DNA from: Agaribacter marinus | GTDB taxonomy: Bacteria > Pseudomonadota > Gammaproteobacteria > Enterobacterales > Alteromonadaceae | DNA length: 64,000 bases | Assembly: GCF_030160655.1 (NCBI RefSeq) | Contig: NZ_BSOT01000005.1 | Coordinates: forward strand, 949,546-1,013,545 | Reading direction: 5' to 3' | Shown here: one piece after another, positions 28,801 through 37,739 of the stretch | Position numbering within the stretch: the stretch's first letter is position 1 | How the letters are laid out: every line of letters begins with the position of its first letter | Translations under genes and position numbers: made by a program | The notes under the pieces: model-generated | Told to the model about the DNA's origin: nothing | The model's input: the letters and a program-made list of their open reading frames with translations, nothing else | Database searches by the model: none

Positions 28801-30204
28801 ATGAAGTGGTTATGGAAAAGCGCGCCTGCAGGAAAATATAGTGACCAGTTAACTCGTATTAAGAAAAAGCTAGCTAAGGCAAAAAGCTTTGATAAGGACC
28901 TCAAAGTCTTTGGGGCAGATTCCCATAAGTATAAAGTCGGAAAATGTATATCAAAAAAGCAAATTGCAGCATTTGAAGAAAGGTACTCTATTGGTATTCC
29001 AGAGTGCTACAAATCATTCTTAACTCATATTGGTAACGGTGGTATTTCATATTGCGGTTCGTCCGCGGGGCCTTTTTATGGGATATATCCTATGGAGTAC
29101 GATGTTAACGAATTTGTCGATAATCCAGAGTTAAGCCTTCATAAAACGCCTTCTATTTTTCCTAGAATGTCTGATAACGAATGGGAGTTGTTAACAAGTA
29201 AGATAAATGTCGACGATATTTCCGATGAAGAGTACGAAGAAGAATGTCATAAAATATACTCTGGTTTACTCTGTATAGGTAGTCAAGGTTGTCAGAGCTA
29301 CCATGCGCTCATATTAAATGGTGAGCATGCAGGTAGAATAGTGAATATAGATACTGAATTGAGTAAACCGAAGTTTGCTTACGAGGATAACTTTTTAGAC
29401 TGGTATGAGAGATGGCTTGATGAAATTCTCTTAGGCATCTTGTTGCAAGATGGACCGAGTTGGTTTGGTTATACAATGGGAGGAGATGGCTCCCAGTTAT
29501 TAGCCTATTACTTTTCTTCACAGACAAAAGAAGACAAAATTGAAGCTCTCGCTGGTCTCCTTAAGTTAGCTGATGTGACCGAAAAAGACTGCAAGCAGCT
29601 ATTAGATATCGGCTTAGCAGAGAAATTAGAAATCAGGCGCCAAGCCATTCAGATATTAGCAAAATTCAATTATTCAATGGCTAAGCGACCACTCTCTAGG
29701 CTTCTTCAAGAAAACGATGCCGACTGCCTAGCTGGTTGTCAGGCGATATATTGGTACGCAAAAGACAATGCAAACGAGTGGGTCGACATATTGAGGACCA
29801 GATTGCCATCTGTTGAAAATGAAGAAACTTATCGTTTCATTACTTATATTTTGGCTGAATCAGGTACAGATTATAGTGATGCCCTAATACCTTTTTGTAG
29901 TAACCGTTCTGAAGAAATAAGAGTAATAACATATTATGCATTAGGGAAATTGAAAGATAAATCATCTCTTGTGGTTGTATTTTCCAATGGATTAGCTGAT
30001 GAGTCACCTAGAGTTGTGCATTCAACTCTTCAAGCATTTCGCGGGTTAAAAGATAAGAGGATTTTTAAGGCATATCGGCAGATTATTGAGCGCTTTCCTA
30101 AAGAGGAGCATTTCATTTTAATTAATTTAGGGCATCACTTGAAAGAGTTAGGGTTTTCTGGAAGAAAGGACTTTGCTCATCGTTATGATGGTGGAGAAAT
30201 ATAG
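28801..30204 (+). CDS. SUKH (SMI1/KNR4) domain protein with C-terminal HEAT-like repeats
   Basis: A 467-residue soluble protein. Residues about 50-205 form a SMI1/KNR4 (SUKH) domain: ISKKQIAAFEERYSIGIPECYKSFLTHIGNGG, then an acidic insert and LLCIGSQGCQSYHALILNG. From about 240 to 450 the sequence is made of helical pairs typical of HEAT repeats (IRRQAIQILAKFN-like, EEIRVITYYALGKLKDKS, ESPRVVHSTLQAFRGLKDKR). SUKH domains usually serve as immunity proteins against nuclease or deaminase toxins, but no toxin gene is adjacent. It lies in the post-ssrA accessory segment beside a truncated RhuM gene. Confidence 0.7.
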   Translation: MKWLWKSAPAGKYSDQLTRIKKKLAKAKSFDKDLKVFGADSHKYKVGKCISKKQIAAFEERYSIGIPECYKSFLTHIGNGGISYCGSSAGPFYGIYPMEYDVNEFVDNPELSLHKTPSIFPRMSDNEWELLTSKINVDDISDEEYEEECHKIYSGLLCIGSQGCQSYHALILNGEHAGRIVNIDTELSKPKFAYEDNFLDWYERWLDEILLGILLQDGPSWFGYTMGGDGSQLLAYYFSSQTKEDKIEALAGLLKLADVTEKDCKQLLDIGLAEKLEIRRQAIQILAKFNYSMAKRPLSRLLQENDADCLAGCQAIYWYAKDNANEWVDILRTRLPSVENEETYRFITYILAESGTDYSDALIPFCSNRSEEIRVITYYALGKLKDKSSLVVVFSNGLADESPRVVHSTLQAFRGLKDKRIFKAYRQIIERFPKEEHFILINLGHHLKELGFSGRKDFAHRYDGGEI

Positions 30205-30302
30205 GGCCCCAACTTCAACAAAATCGCTTCCCACTCAAATAAATAAGCCGAATACAACAAAGTACTTGCCAAAAGTGTTTCACTAAAACGAATCCCCTTG
30301 CA

Positions 30303-31835
30303 CTAGCGTATCCGCTCCAAATACTCTTCATGCCCCAACGCTTTGCCTGCGCTGTCAATCAAGGCTTCAGCAGCACTAGGCAGTGCTGAGTGAATTTTTT
30401 CTGCAACCGATGCATCTACCACCGGATCGTATGCATTGGGGCGTACTCCCATGCCTTCGAGTACCGCGTACCAACTGTCTTGTGAAAAAAGATCCGACTT
30501 GTCTTGATACAAACGCCCATACTCTTTAAACAAGGCAATTTTTGTTTGAAGGCTGTCTGGAATAGAAAGGCTCTGCCACATTTGCCAATACGGTGTATCC
30601 TTGCGCGTGGTTGCACAGTAATGCAACACAATAAAGTCTCTAATGCAGTGGTATTCATGGCGCATAAGGCGGTTATATTCTGACACAGTGAAAGGTGACG
30701 GGTCTTTAGTTGGTATTGACTGAACAAAATTTAGCATTGCGCGCATGATCAAATATATGCTGGTCGATTCTAATGGCTCTAAAAACCCTGACGATAAACC
30801 AACCGCTAAACAGTTTTTTTCCCAACACTTGTCTCGCATGCCAGTAGTAAACTTAAGACAACGCGTGTCTGTCAGTTTTTCTCCAAATACATTCGATTCA
30901 AGCAAACGCATGGCGGCATTGTCGTCACAAAAGTCACTACAATATACATAGCCATTCCCGGTTCTATTCTGTAGGGGTATTCGCCAACGCCAACCATGCG
31001 CATGAGCAATAGACTCCGTATACGGTGGCAACGCGCCTGAATTTTCAGTTTGGACTACAGCCGCACTGTCGACAGGTAGATACTGCTGCCAATTTTCATA
31101 GCCAACTCTTAGCGTCTTACCAATCAATAAGCCTTGCTGACCAGAGCAATCAATGAAGAAATCCCCAGACAGAGTTTTATTATCATTAAAAATAAGCTGA
31201 CCAATATTACCCGTATTGTCGCGTTTAACGTCCTTTACATGGGCTTTATGTATTTTTACGCCACGCGTTTCACAATAATGTTGTAAATATTTGGCCACAA
31301 GTGCCGCGTCAAAATGCAAGGCATATGATGATGACGAAAGATTAGTTGGCTGTTTAGGATCAGGAATAAAAAACTTATTTTGTTTAGCTAAGGCGATGGC
31401 AGGCGAAAAATCAGTAAAACTTAGTGCCCCTCCTTGTTGTTGATACTTCAACCAATGTTGATAAAAAGGCTTACCGTCTATTTCATTTCCGATATAGCCA
31501 AAAGGATGCCAATAATGAGCGCCCTTTGCGTACCAATCCGTGAATTTAATTGCTAACTTAAAGGTCGCATTCGTTTTGTTAATAAAGTCTTGCGCGGGAA
31601 TATTGAGGTATTGCAACATATCCATAATCGACGGAATAGTTGCCTCACCTACACCAACAGTAGGCGTATGTGGTGACTCCACTACATGAATGTTTACTTT
31701 GGTATTCACTAAAGAGCGAATCAATATTGCGGCAGATATCCACCCTGCCGTACCACCGCCAAGTACAACATATGTTTGTATTGCGCCGTGATTAGTTTGC
31801 TTATCTGAAGCAGTATTTATTGCACTAAAATTCAA
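30303..31835 (-). CDS. Flavin-dependent halogenase (tryptophan halogenase family)
   Basis: A 510-residue FAD enzyme. The dinucleotide motif GGGTAGW is at residues 26-32, the halogenase lysine fits Lys93 (TFKLAIKF), the family motif WxWxIP appears as GWRWRIPLQ, and PLESTSIYL matches the region of the active-site Glu. Halogenation by FADH2, oxygen and halide is known for the family, but the substrate of TonB-linked copies is generally unknown. The start is a TTG at 31835 with AAGGG upstream, as no ATG precedes the FAD motif. It follows a TonB receptor on the same strand, with a terminator-like hairpin between them. Confidence 0.85.
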   Translation of the reverse strand: MNFSAINTASDKQTNHGAIQTYVVLGGGTAGWISAAILIRSLVNTKVNIHVVESPHTPTVGVGEATIPSIMDMLQYLNIPAQDFINKTNATFKLAIKFTDWYAKGAHYWHPFGYIGNEIDGKPFYQHWLKYQQQGGALSFTDFSPAIALAKQNKFFIPDPKQPTNLSSSSYALHFDAALVAKYLQHYCETRGVKIHKAHVKDVKRDNTGNIGQLIFNDNKTLSGDFFIDCSGQQGLLIGKTLRVGYENWQQYLPVDSAAVVQTENSGALPPYTESIAHAHGWRWRIPLQNRTGNGYVYCSDFCDDNAAMRLLESNVFGEKLTDTRCLKFTTGMRDKCWEKNCLAVGLSSGFLEPLESTSIYLIMRAMLNFVQSIPTKDPSPFTVSEYNRLMRHEYHCIRDFIVLHYCATTRKDTPYWQMWQSLSIPDSLQTKIALFKEYGRLYQDKSDLFSQDSWYAVLEGMGVRPNAYDPVVDASVAEKIHSALPSAAEALIDSAGKALGHEEYLERIR

Positions 31836-31861
31836 ACCTTTCCCTTAACTTACCCTTAAAC

Positions 31862-31902
31862 AAAAAAGCAGCTCCATAGCCATAGTCTCGCATGGAACTG
31901 CT
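31862..31902 (-). terminator. Terminator-like hairpin between TonB receptor and halogenase
   Basis: On the minus strand, AGCAGTTCCAT (31902-31892) pairs with ATGGAGCTGCT (31877-31867) through one G-U pair, and six T residues follow. It lies 23 bases after the receptor stop and 27 bases before the halogenase start. It would attenuate read-through and set a higher receptor to halogenase ratio. Confidence 0.75.
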
Positions 31903-31924
31903 GTTAACAAGCCAAATAATGGAT

Positions 31925-34786
31925 TTAAAACTTAGCTGTTACACCAATTTCAAATCGACGACCAGAGTATGACACCAACGTAACGCGTTCACGCACGTCT
32001 GCGTACTCTAATGCGTTTTCATCGGTCAAATTGATGACCTCCCCTTTAATCGTAAAGGTCTCATTAATATCATATGAAGTACTAAAATCTAGCTGTCCAT
32101 AGGCTTCGATATGTTCTGGCAATCCGTTTGAACGGTTTCCTTGACGCAAGCTGAGGAAGGTATCTCGCCAGTTATACGCTAACCTCGCCTGAAAACCATC
32201 TTTGTCATAAAAACCAATCACGTTATAAGCATTTTTTGAGAAACCTTCTAGGCCAGTACCGGGTGAAGTAACACCCGCTTGTTCAAAAATGTCAGCATTT
32301 TTATCTTCACTGTCTGTATAGGTATAATTAGCTTGAATCCCGAAACCGCTCGCCCACTCAGGTAAATAGTCAAAGTAATGCAGGCCCGCTATCTCAACCC
32401 CGTTAATCTCACCACCGGTGCGATTGCCCTTTTCAGTAATGGTTTCAATTAAGGGGCCCCAACCATCAATAACAACACCAGTGTCTTCCTGAAAGGTAAG
32501 GGTTGATATAAACGTATCAATGTCTTTTCTAAAGAAATTCACGGCGTATGAACTGCCAGAATCCGCATAATATTCAAAAGACACATCAAATTGAGTCGCT
32601 TTATATGGGTCTAAATTTGGGTTGCCGCCAGTACTTCTAAAGTCTTCAGCACGCGCGTCTCTATAACTACGATTTACGCCAATGTCTTCAAGCGCTGGGC
32701 GCGTAATAACTTTAGATGCCGCCAACTTCAAGAAAAAACCGTTATCAAAATCTAATGAAAAGTTCATGCTAGGCAATAATTCTTGATAGTCTTTTTGCGC
32801 AGTCAACACTCCAGGTTCGGTATAGTCTACTGCTAGTACAACACCGTCAGTACTATCCGGTCGAGCAGGATCAACAAAACGTTGAATGCTTATACGCTCG
32901 CGTCCAAAACCAGAGGACGTTGTTTCTGTATCAACATAACGTAAACCAACATTTCCGTTCCAACGATAGTTGTCGATGTCGCCTTCAAAATTAAATTGGG
33001 TATACAAGGCCAGTATTTCTTCGGTATTGGATACCGTTTGGTTTGCGCGAATGGACTCAGTATCCCAGTCTGGTTCATTCCTCAAGACACCAATATCGTC
33101 TTTAAACCTTTCTAAGTCAGTAATTAACACAAAGTCTCTAGGGAATTGACCAGCCACATCACTTAAAAAGCCATTGTTACTGTTAATCTGAAAAAGGTCA
33201 TCATCTAAGTCTTTAGATGTGCCGCAAGTATTCGTCAGTGCTCGTAAGTTTAAATCTTCAATTGAATTGTTAGCGCAGCCACTATCAATCAAAAAAGCAA
33301 CTTGTGACTTTTCACGATCAGAATACGAAATGCCTGCTTCAACAGATATTAATGGGCCATACTCAAGCGCATAGTCAACGTCAAATCGCGCCTGCAATAT
33401 TTCGTCGTCAAGCTCTTGATGACGAATGTCATTCCAGTGCGCTCTTACGCTCGAAGGGTTCGCCCAATCAATGGTAGACGTAACACTGATTACATCACCA
33501 TTTCGGCTATCAAACTTAATATTGTCTTGGCCAATAATTAAACCTAAATCTTGGTTGGGACGAAAGTTGGGGTCATCGGGGCTAACTGACTGATCAACAG
33601 TATGATTCACATAGTGCGGTACAAAGGTATTGCCTCGCGGAGACGCTTCTGCCTTGGAGTAAGAAAGGTCACCTTCAAATGTCCAATTACCTGTCATATG
33701 CACATGATTAAGACCCACAGAGAATGTTTCTGAATCTTGCCCCACCTGCTGGAATAAACCATCGATAGGACTAGCATTTTTGGTTGCCGCGAGCGCAGTT
33801 CGGTTTTCGGAAACAATCACTTCTTCCCAACCGATTTGTTGCAATGGTACCTGCATACCATTTGAAAAACCTTGTCGACTTAAGTCAGAATAAATAAAAT
33901 CGAGCGTAGTAATTGAGTCATCATTAGGTGCATATTGTAAAGTTAAATTGGCGCTGGTGCGATCTCGTTCTTCTGTTTCAAGTGAATATTGCGCGCGGCC
34001 GGGGTACCAAACCACGCCTTCAGTAATCTCGCTGCCGTCAACACTAGTGACTGTGCCCGGCACAATCGCTTTATTGCTTGCATCAAAGTTCGCCCACAAT
34101 ACGGTGGCCGCGGAGTCAATTCGGTTGGTCGCCTTTAGTTGCGAGAAACCAAACAACACACCTATGGTATCGTCGGCAAAGGTATTGCTAATAATGCCCG
34201 ATACTTTCGGGTCGTACTTTTCTGACAAGTCGTTGTACTTGAGACTCGCTGAAGCCACGCCATGAAATCCGGGGTTATCCAAAGGTTTAGCGGTTGTCAC
34301 ATTAACGTATGCGCCTAAGCTACCTTCAGTAATATTTGCACGAGACGCCTTTACAACGTCTGCGCCAGAAATCAGTTCAGACGGCAGCACCTGAAAATCA
34401 AACTCTCGCCCCCTATCGGTTGTTGCTAACGTTCGTCCATTTAGATTGACCGCATTAAATTTAGGCCCAAATCCCCTAACGGTTATTTTGGAGCCCTCCC
34501 CGTTAACCCTTGATATCGATACACCTGTAATACGCTGCAACGACTCAGCAACATTTTGATCTGGAAATTTACCGATGTCTTCCGCCACAATACTGTCTTG
34601 AATAGACGGCGCATTTTTCTTTAGATCCATCGATTTCGTTAAGCTGCTGCGAATACCGCTCACTTGTATAACCTCAACAAGTGGCTCATCTTGACTTTCC
34701 TGTGCTATGGATGCTTGCTGATACAAAGCGCCAGAAACGGCGATGGCAATCGGAAGAAACGTAAAGCGTGCTGTTTTTTGTTTCAT
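31925..34786 (-). CDS. TonB-dependent receptor
   Basis: A 953-residue outer-membrane receptor. The signal peptide ends near residue 28, a TonB-box-like VEVIQVSGIR follows, then the plug domain (APSIQDSIVAEDIGKFPDQNVAESLQRITGVSI ... VRGFGPKFNAVNLNGR) and a 22-strand-type barrel ending in an aromatic residue (GVTAKF). The plug type is that of the TonB-Xanthomonas-Caulobacter group, which often imports glycans or other organic nutrients rather than siderophores. The neighbouring halogenase suggests a linked substrate, but the ligand cannot be deduced. Confidence 0.92.
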   Translation of the reverse strand: MKQKTARFTFLPIAIAVSGALYQQASIAQESQDEPLVEVIQVSGIRSSLTKSMDLKKNAPSIQDSIVAEDIGKFPDQNVAESLQRITGVSISRVNGEGSKITVRGFGPKFNAVNLNGRTLATTDRGREFDFQVLPSELISGADVVKASRANITEGSLGAYVNVTTAKPLDNPGFHGVASASLKYNDLSEKYDPKVSGIISNTFADDTIGVLFGFSQLKATNRIDSAATVLWANFDASNKAIVPGTVTSVDGSEITEGVVWYPGRAQYSLETEERDRTSANLTLQYAPNDDSITTLDFIYSDLSRQGFSNGMQVPLQQIGWEEVIVSENRTALAATKNASPIDGLFQQVGQDSETFSVGLNHVHMTGNWTFEGDLSYSKAEASPRGNTFVPHYVNHTVDQSVSPDDPNFRPNQDLGLIIGQDNIKFDSRNGDVISVTSTIDWANPSSVRAHWNDIRHQELDDEILQARFDVDYALEYGPLISVEAGISYSDREKSQVAFLIDSGCANNSIEDLNLRALTNTCGTSKDLDDDLFQINSNNGFLSDVAGQFPRDFVLITDLERFKDDIGVLRNEPDWDTESIRANQTVSNTEEILALYTQFNFEGDIDNYRWNGNVGLRYVDTETTSSGFGRERISIQRFVDPARPDSTDGVVLAVDYTEPGVLTAQKDYQELLPSMNFSLDFDNGFFLKLAASKVITRPALEDIGVNRSYRDARAEDFRSTGGNPNLDPYKATQFDVSFEYYADSGSSYAVNFFRKDIDTFISTLTFQEDTGVVIDGWGPLIETITEKGNRTGGEINGVEIAGLHYFDYLPEWASGFGIQANYTYTDSEDKNADIFEQAGVTSPGTGLEGFSKNAYNVIGFYDKDGFQARLAYNWRDTFLSLRQGNRSNGLPEHIEAYGQLDFSTSYDINETFTIKGEVINLTDENALEYADVRERVTLVSYSGRRFEIGVTAKF

Positions 34787-35460
34787 TTAGTGTCCCGTAA
34801 TTTTAAATTGTGTAGTTGTGTGGCCTTGCATTCACCTAAACTTATAACAGCACAAATAAATACTAATTTTTATATATAAATGTAGATGTATTATGATATT
34901 ACCTTTAAGAGTAAACTCTCAAAATATATAGATCAACTTATTTACATTTTTTTCACATAAACCTTAAATATCTAGATAATGCAAAAGCACTTAATAAATT
35001 TGTTATTTAATAAATAAGTTGTTTCTATAGGATGATGAAGGCCAAAATACGGCAAAGAATAACGTCAATAAAACATTTTTAGAGATGTTAATTCACTAAA
35101 GTGTATGAGTTGAAATTGAACTTGAAAAATAAATTTATATATAAATTCACTTAATAGAGTTTGATTTTTTAAATCAACAATTCTAAATAGAAATGATACA
35201 CCTCATCAATAAGCTAGTTTTCTACAGTCTCCACCTTCCCAATATTAGATCGCTTTAGAAAAGCATGTATAAACCGTGTCTTATGACATGTCTTTTACAC
35301 TTGTTGAACACGAAAAAAATCAACGAAAAATCATATCTAATTGATTTTAAAGAAATTAATAGTTGGCACATTTCCTTCAATAGTCTCCATGCCACGATGT
35401 CGTAAGTTCGTAGCAGACTAGATATTTATTATTTTTTAATTTAACGACAAGGAAGGATTT
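34787..35460. other. 674-base AT-rich regulatory gap
   Basis: No coding frame is convincing here. The left part should hold the promoter of the minus-strand TonB receptor and the right part the promoter of the protease gene. Visible elements are the palindrome GACATGTC (35285-35292) inside overlapping TGTC/GACA repeats (35277-35292) and a sigma54-like site at 35363-35380. The rest is low-complexity A/T sequence. Confidence 0.6.
35363..35380 (+). promoter_or_regulatory. Candidate sigma54 (-24/-12) promoter for the protease gene
   Basis: TTGGCACATTTCCTTCAA fits the -24 block TTGGCAC exactly; the -12 block reads TTCA where TTGCA would be ideal, at the correct 10-base GG-to-C spacing. It lies about 80 bases before the protease ATG. 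A sigma54 activator with an intact GAFTGA loop is encoded four genes downstream. The TGTC/GACA repeats about 75 bases upstream are a possible activator site. Confidence 0.45.
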
Positions 35461-36408
35461 ATGGCTACTTCAGACAATAGTCAAGAACTCGATGAACAAG
35501 TGAGCAAAATCGTCGACGTTCAAGAACAAACCGAAAGTCACTTACTTCAGCTAGCCAACGTAAACGGCGTAGGTATAGGCTATAAAGTAAGTAAAAATAA
35601 AACGAGCGATGAGCTTTGTTTAATCGTCTTTGTAACAAGCAAACTTAAAGCAAACGACTTAGACAAAAAAGACACCATACCAACCAAAATTGAAGGCGTT
35701 AAAACGGATGTAGTGGAAGTGGGTGAAATTGAGGCGCAAGCCTACACCGCAAAACTGCGACCTGCGCAACCTGGATATAGCATCGGTCACTATAAAGTGA
35801 CAGCAGGTACCTTCGGTGCAGTCGTGAGAGATACTTGCTACCCATGTCGCTATTACATTCTTAGCAACAATCACGTATTGGCCAACAGTAACGGGGCGAG
35901 AATCGGCGATCCTATTCTGCAACCCGGGCGCGTAGATGGCGGTAAAAATCCAGCAGATAAGATAGCCACATTGCAAAAGTTCGTCCCTATCAAATTTGGT
36001 AGCGTGAATAACTACAACTTAGTTGATGCAGCAATCGCAAGGCCGACTGACATTAAATATATATATGCGTCAATCAAAAATCTAGGGATCCCTAAGGGAA
36101 TTGAAGAAGCGACACTCAATATGCCTGTCATTAAAACCGGTCGTACCACGCAGACCACGACAGGCACTGTAAACGCAGTAAATGCAACCGTAGCGGTCAA
36201 TTTTGGTAGCGCAGGTGTGGCATATTTCAAAAATCAAATCATGACGAATGATATGTCTAATGGCGGAGATTCGGGGTCAGTATTACTCAATCGCCGAAAC
36301 CGTAATGTCGTGGGTTTACTATTCGCAGGTTCGAGTACTGTCACTATTTTTAACAACATACACAACGTCATGATGGCGCTTAACGTTACGCCAGTAACGG
36401 CAAGTTAG
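35461..36408 (+). CDS. Trypsin-fold serine protease without signal peptide
   Basis: A 315-residue protein. The chymotrypsin-type triad is visible as His138 (LSNNHVLA), Asp189 (NLVDAAIARP) and Ser271 (NGGDSGSVLL), so the C-terminal two thirds should be an active S1-like peptidase. Residues about 25-95 form a separate small domain, NVNGVGIGYKVSK...LIVFVTSKL...DTIPTKIEGVKTDVVEVGEIEAQ, which looks like a pro- or regulatory domain. There is no signal peptide or membrane segment. AAGGAAGG gives a strong ribosome site. It is the first gene of a same-strand group with a 302-residue protein, a 70-residue protein and an FHA-sigma54 activator. Confidence 0.8.
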   Translation: MATSDNSQELDEQVSKIVDVQEQTESHLLQLANVNGVGIGYKVSKNKTSDELCLIVFVTSKLKANDLDKKDTIPTKIEGVKTDVVEVGEIEAQAYTAKLRPAQPGYSIGHYKVTAGTFGAVVRDTCYPCRYYILSNNHVLANSNGARIGDPILQPGRVDGGKNPADKIATLQKFVPIKFGSVNNYNLVDAAIARPTDIKYIYASIKNLGIPKGIEEATLNMPVIKTGRTTQTTTGTVNAVNATVAVNFGSAGVAYFKNQIMTNDMSNGGDSGSVLLNRRNRNVVGLLFAGSSTVTIFNNIHNVMMALNVTPVTAS

Positions 36409-36436
36409 ATTTTTCGATGAAAAAAGGAAATTTACA

Positions 36437-37345
36437 ATGAATACTCAAACAAAATTACATGAACTACACAAAGAGCTAATTGAAAACATTGAGGCAGAGC
36501 AACAGCAAGAAATCGCCCTGAGTCAACAGGAGATATACCAACAGGGACTTGAAGCACAAGGTCATTGTGCATGCGACAATGACTCTTTTGACATTGCAGG
36601 CATAAACACTAAGGCCTTATCCGAGCTTGAAAGCAGAATAAGTGAACAAGACACACAAGCTTATTTAGAAACCGATGCGATTATGGCACAAGAATCTGAA
36701 TCCGTTGGCGTTGACAATGTGCCCGATATCGATACGAGTCTTTTACCCGAAGGTGCACAAATACTCACTCCATCATGGTCACAAGTGTTTAGCGATAGCA
36801 CCCCACACGATGAAATGGCGCAAAGCACCGATATTAGTCCACAAGCCATTATTGGTGGCGGCAACTGTAAAAACGTATGGAACTGGGCAAAAGGTGGCGG
36901 TGGTGGTTGTATTGGTGGCGTTGGCCGGAATACGCAAACCGTATACTGGACATTTTGGTTTAAACCCAAGGTTAGCCGTTTCTATTCTATAAAACCCAGA
37001 TTCCAGTTTAACGGCTATTACATTGCGAAGGCCAATGACAAGTGGTACAACTGCAAAAATACTAGAGTACGAGTATCGGCACGGACGCAAGCGCACCAGT
37101 ACAACTGGAAGCACAGAGACTCTGTAGATTTAATTAATATTAATAGCAGTAACATTAATATTAACAAACGCTTAGATGACAATCGTTTTACCAATTATTC
37201 CACTTTACTTGGTAAAAACGACTGGACTGCCATTGTATGTTCTGTTCAATTGCAAGTACGTGCACAAGGTGGTGGTTCTTATGCTAAGAACGACTTTTCT
37301 ACTGGCGCCAATAAAGTATGTGTACCTTATGTGGTCGTTACATAG
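36437..37345 (+). CDS. Unknown protein: helical leader, Gly-Gly junction, beta-rich domain
   Basis: A 302-residue protein that I do not recognise. Residues 1-130 are hydrophilic, Gln/Glu-rich and helical, with a CAC at about 45-47. Then comes AIIGGGNCKNVWNWAKGGGGG with a second GG-rich stretch, followed by about 150 residues of beta-rich, Trp/Tyr/Asn-rich sequence with scattered cysteines (WTFWFKPK, RVRVSARTQ, CSVQLQVRAQGGG, KVCVPYVVV). There is no Sec signal peptide. The Gly-Gly boundary between leader and body is reminiscent of double-glycine leaders and could be a cleavage point for the protease encoded 28 bases upstream (inference). AAGGAAA precedes the ATG. Confidence 0.6.
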   Translation: MNTQTKLHELHKELIENIEAEQQQEIALSQQEIYQQGLEAQGHCACDNDSFDIAGINTKALSELESRISEQDTQAYLETDAIMAQESESVGVDNVPDIDTSLLPEGAQILTPSWSQVFSDSTPHDEMAQSTDISPQAIIGGGNCKNVWNWAKGGGGGCIGGVGRNTQTVYWTFWFKPKVSRFYSIKPRFQFNGYYIAKANDKWYNCKNTRVRVSARTQAHQYNWKHRDSVDLININSSNININKRLDDNRFTNYSTLLGKNDWTAIVCSVQLQVRAQGGGSYAKNDFSTGANKVCVPYVVVT

Positions 37346-37399
37346 TTATTTAACCGCATAAGTTTTTAACGCGTAAATGCTTGAACACATGTCGCGTAT

Positions 37400-37441
37400 G
37401 TGCCCGCCATCACGTAGCTCAAGCTTCGGTGGGCACCTTTT
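37400..37441 (+). terminator. Hairpin between the 302- and 70-residue protein genes
   Basis: GTGCCCGCC (37400-37408) pairs with GGTGGGCAC (37428-37436) through a single G-U, and CTTTT follows. The loop contains AGCT repeats. It lies 55 bases past one stop and 30 bases before the next start, so it probably acts as a partial terminator that sets high expression of the first two genes. Confidence 0.65.
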
Positions 37442-37470
37442 AGCTACATACAAAGCAAATGGAGTTAGGC

Positions 37471-37683
37471 ATGATAAATAAAACAACGCTTACTTTTGAA
37501 CAAATTGAGTCAATTGCGATGGCCCTCTCTCACGTCGTAGGCGTAAGTGACGGTATCACACCGACAGGTGACGCCGTAGTCAGAATACTGATAGATTGCC
37601 CAACAGAACAATTTGACTTGCCGGATACTTTAATTGCGTGCGATATCGTCCTAGACTATATAGGAAACATTCGCGCAGAATGA
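37471..37683 (+). CDS. 70-residue protein resembling the N-terminal domain of the neighbouring protease
   Basis: A 70-residue protein from the ATG at 37471, chosen because GGAG lies six bases upstream; an ATG at 37459 lacks a ribosome site. The order GVSDGI...VVRILIDCP...DLPDTLIACDIVLDYIGNIRAE parallels GVGIGY...LCLIVFVTS...DTIPTKIEGVKTDVVEVGEIEAQ in residues 36-93 of the protease (35461-36408). I infer a free-standing copy of the protease pro-domain, perhaps an inhibitor or folding helper. The similarity is by eye only. Confidence 0.55.
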   Translation: MINKTTLTFEQIESIAMALSHVVGVSDGITPTGDAVVRILIDCPTEQFDLPDTLIACDIVLDYIGNIRAE

Positions 37684-37739
37684 TAAACAATTGCGAACAT
37701 GTCGGTAAAACCGAGTAAACATGCAACAAGGTGATAATA

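Noticed and set aside
27940-30302. Attachment-site duplication of the ssrA 3' end
   Set aside because: I looked for a second copy of the T-arm/acceptor sequence GGGTTCAATTCCCGCC to the right and found none in this window, so an intact island is not supported.
35101-35440. Short open frames in the AT-rich gap before the protease
   Set aside because: No ribosome site, no plausible composition and no recognisable protein; the region is better explained as regulatory.
36661-36992. Long overlapping frames on both strands inside the 302-residue protein gene
   Set aside because: They are by-products of the Gly-rich repeat composition; the main frame has the ribosome site and coding-like residues.
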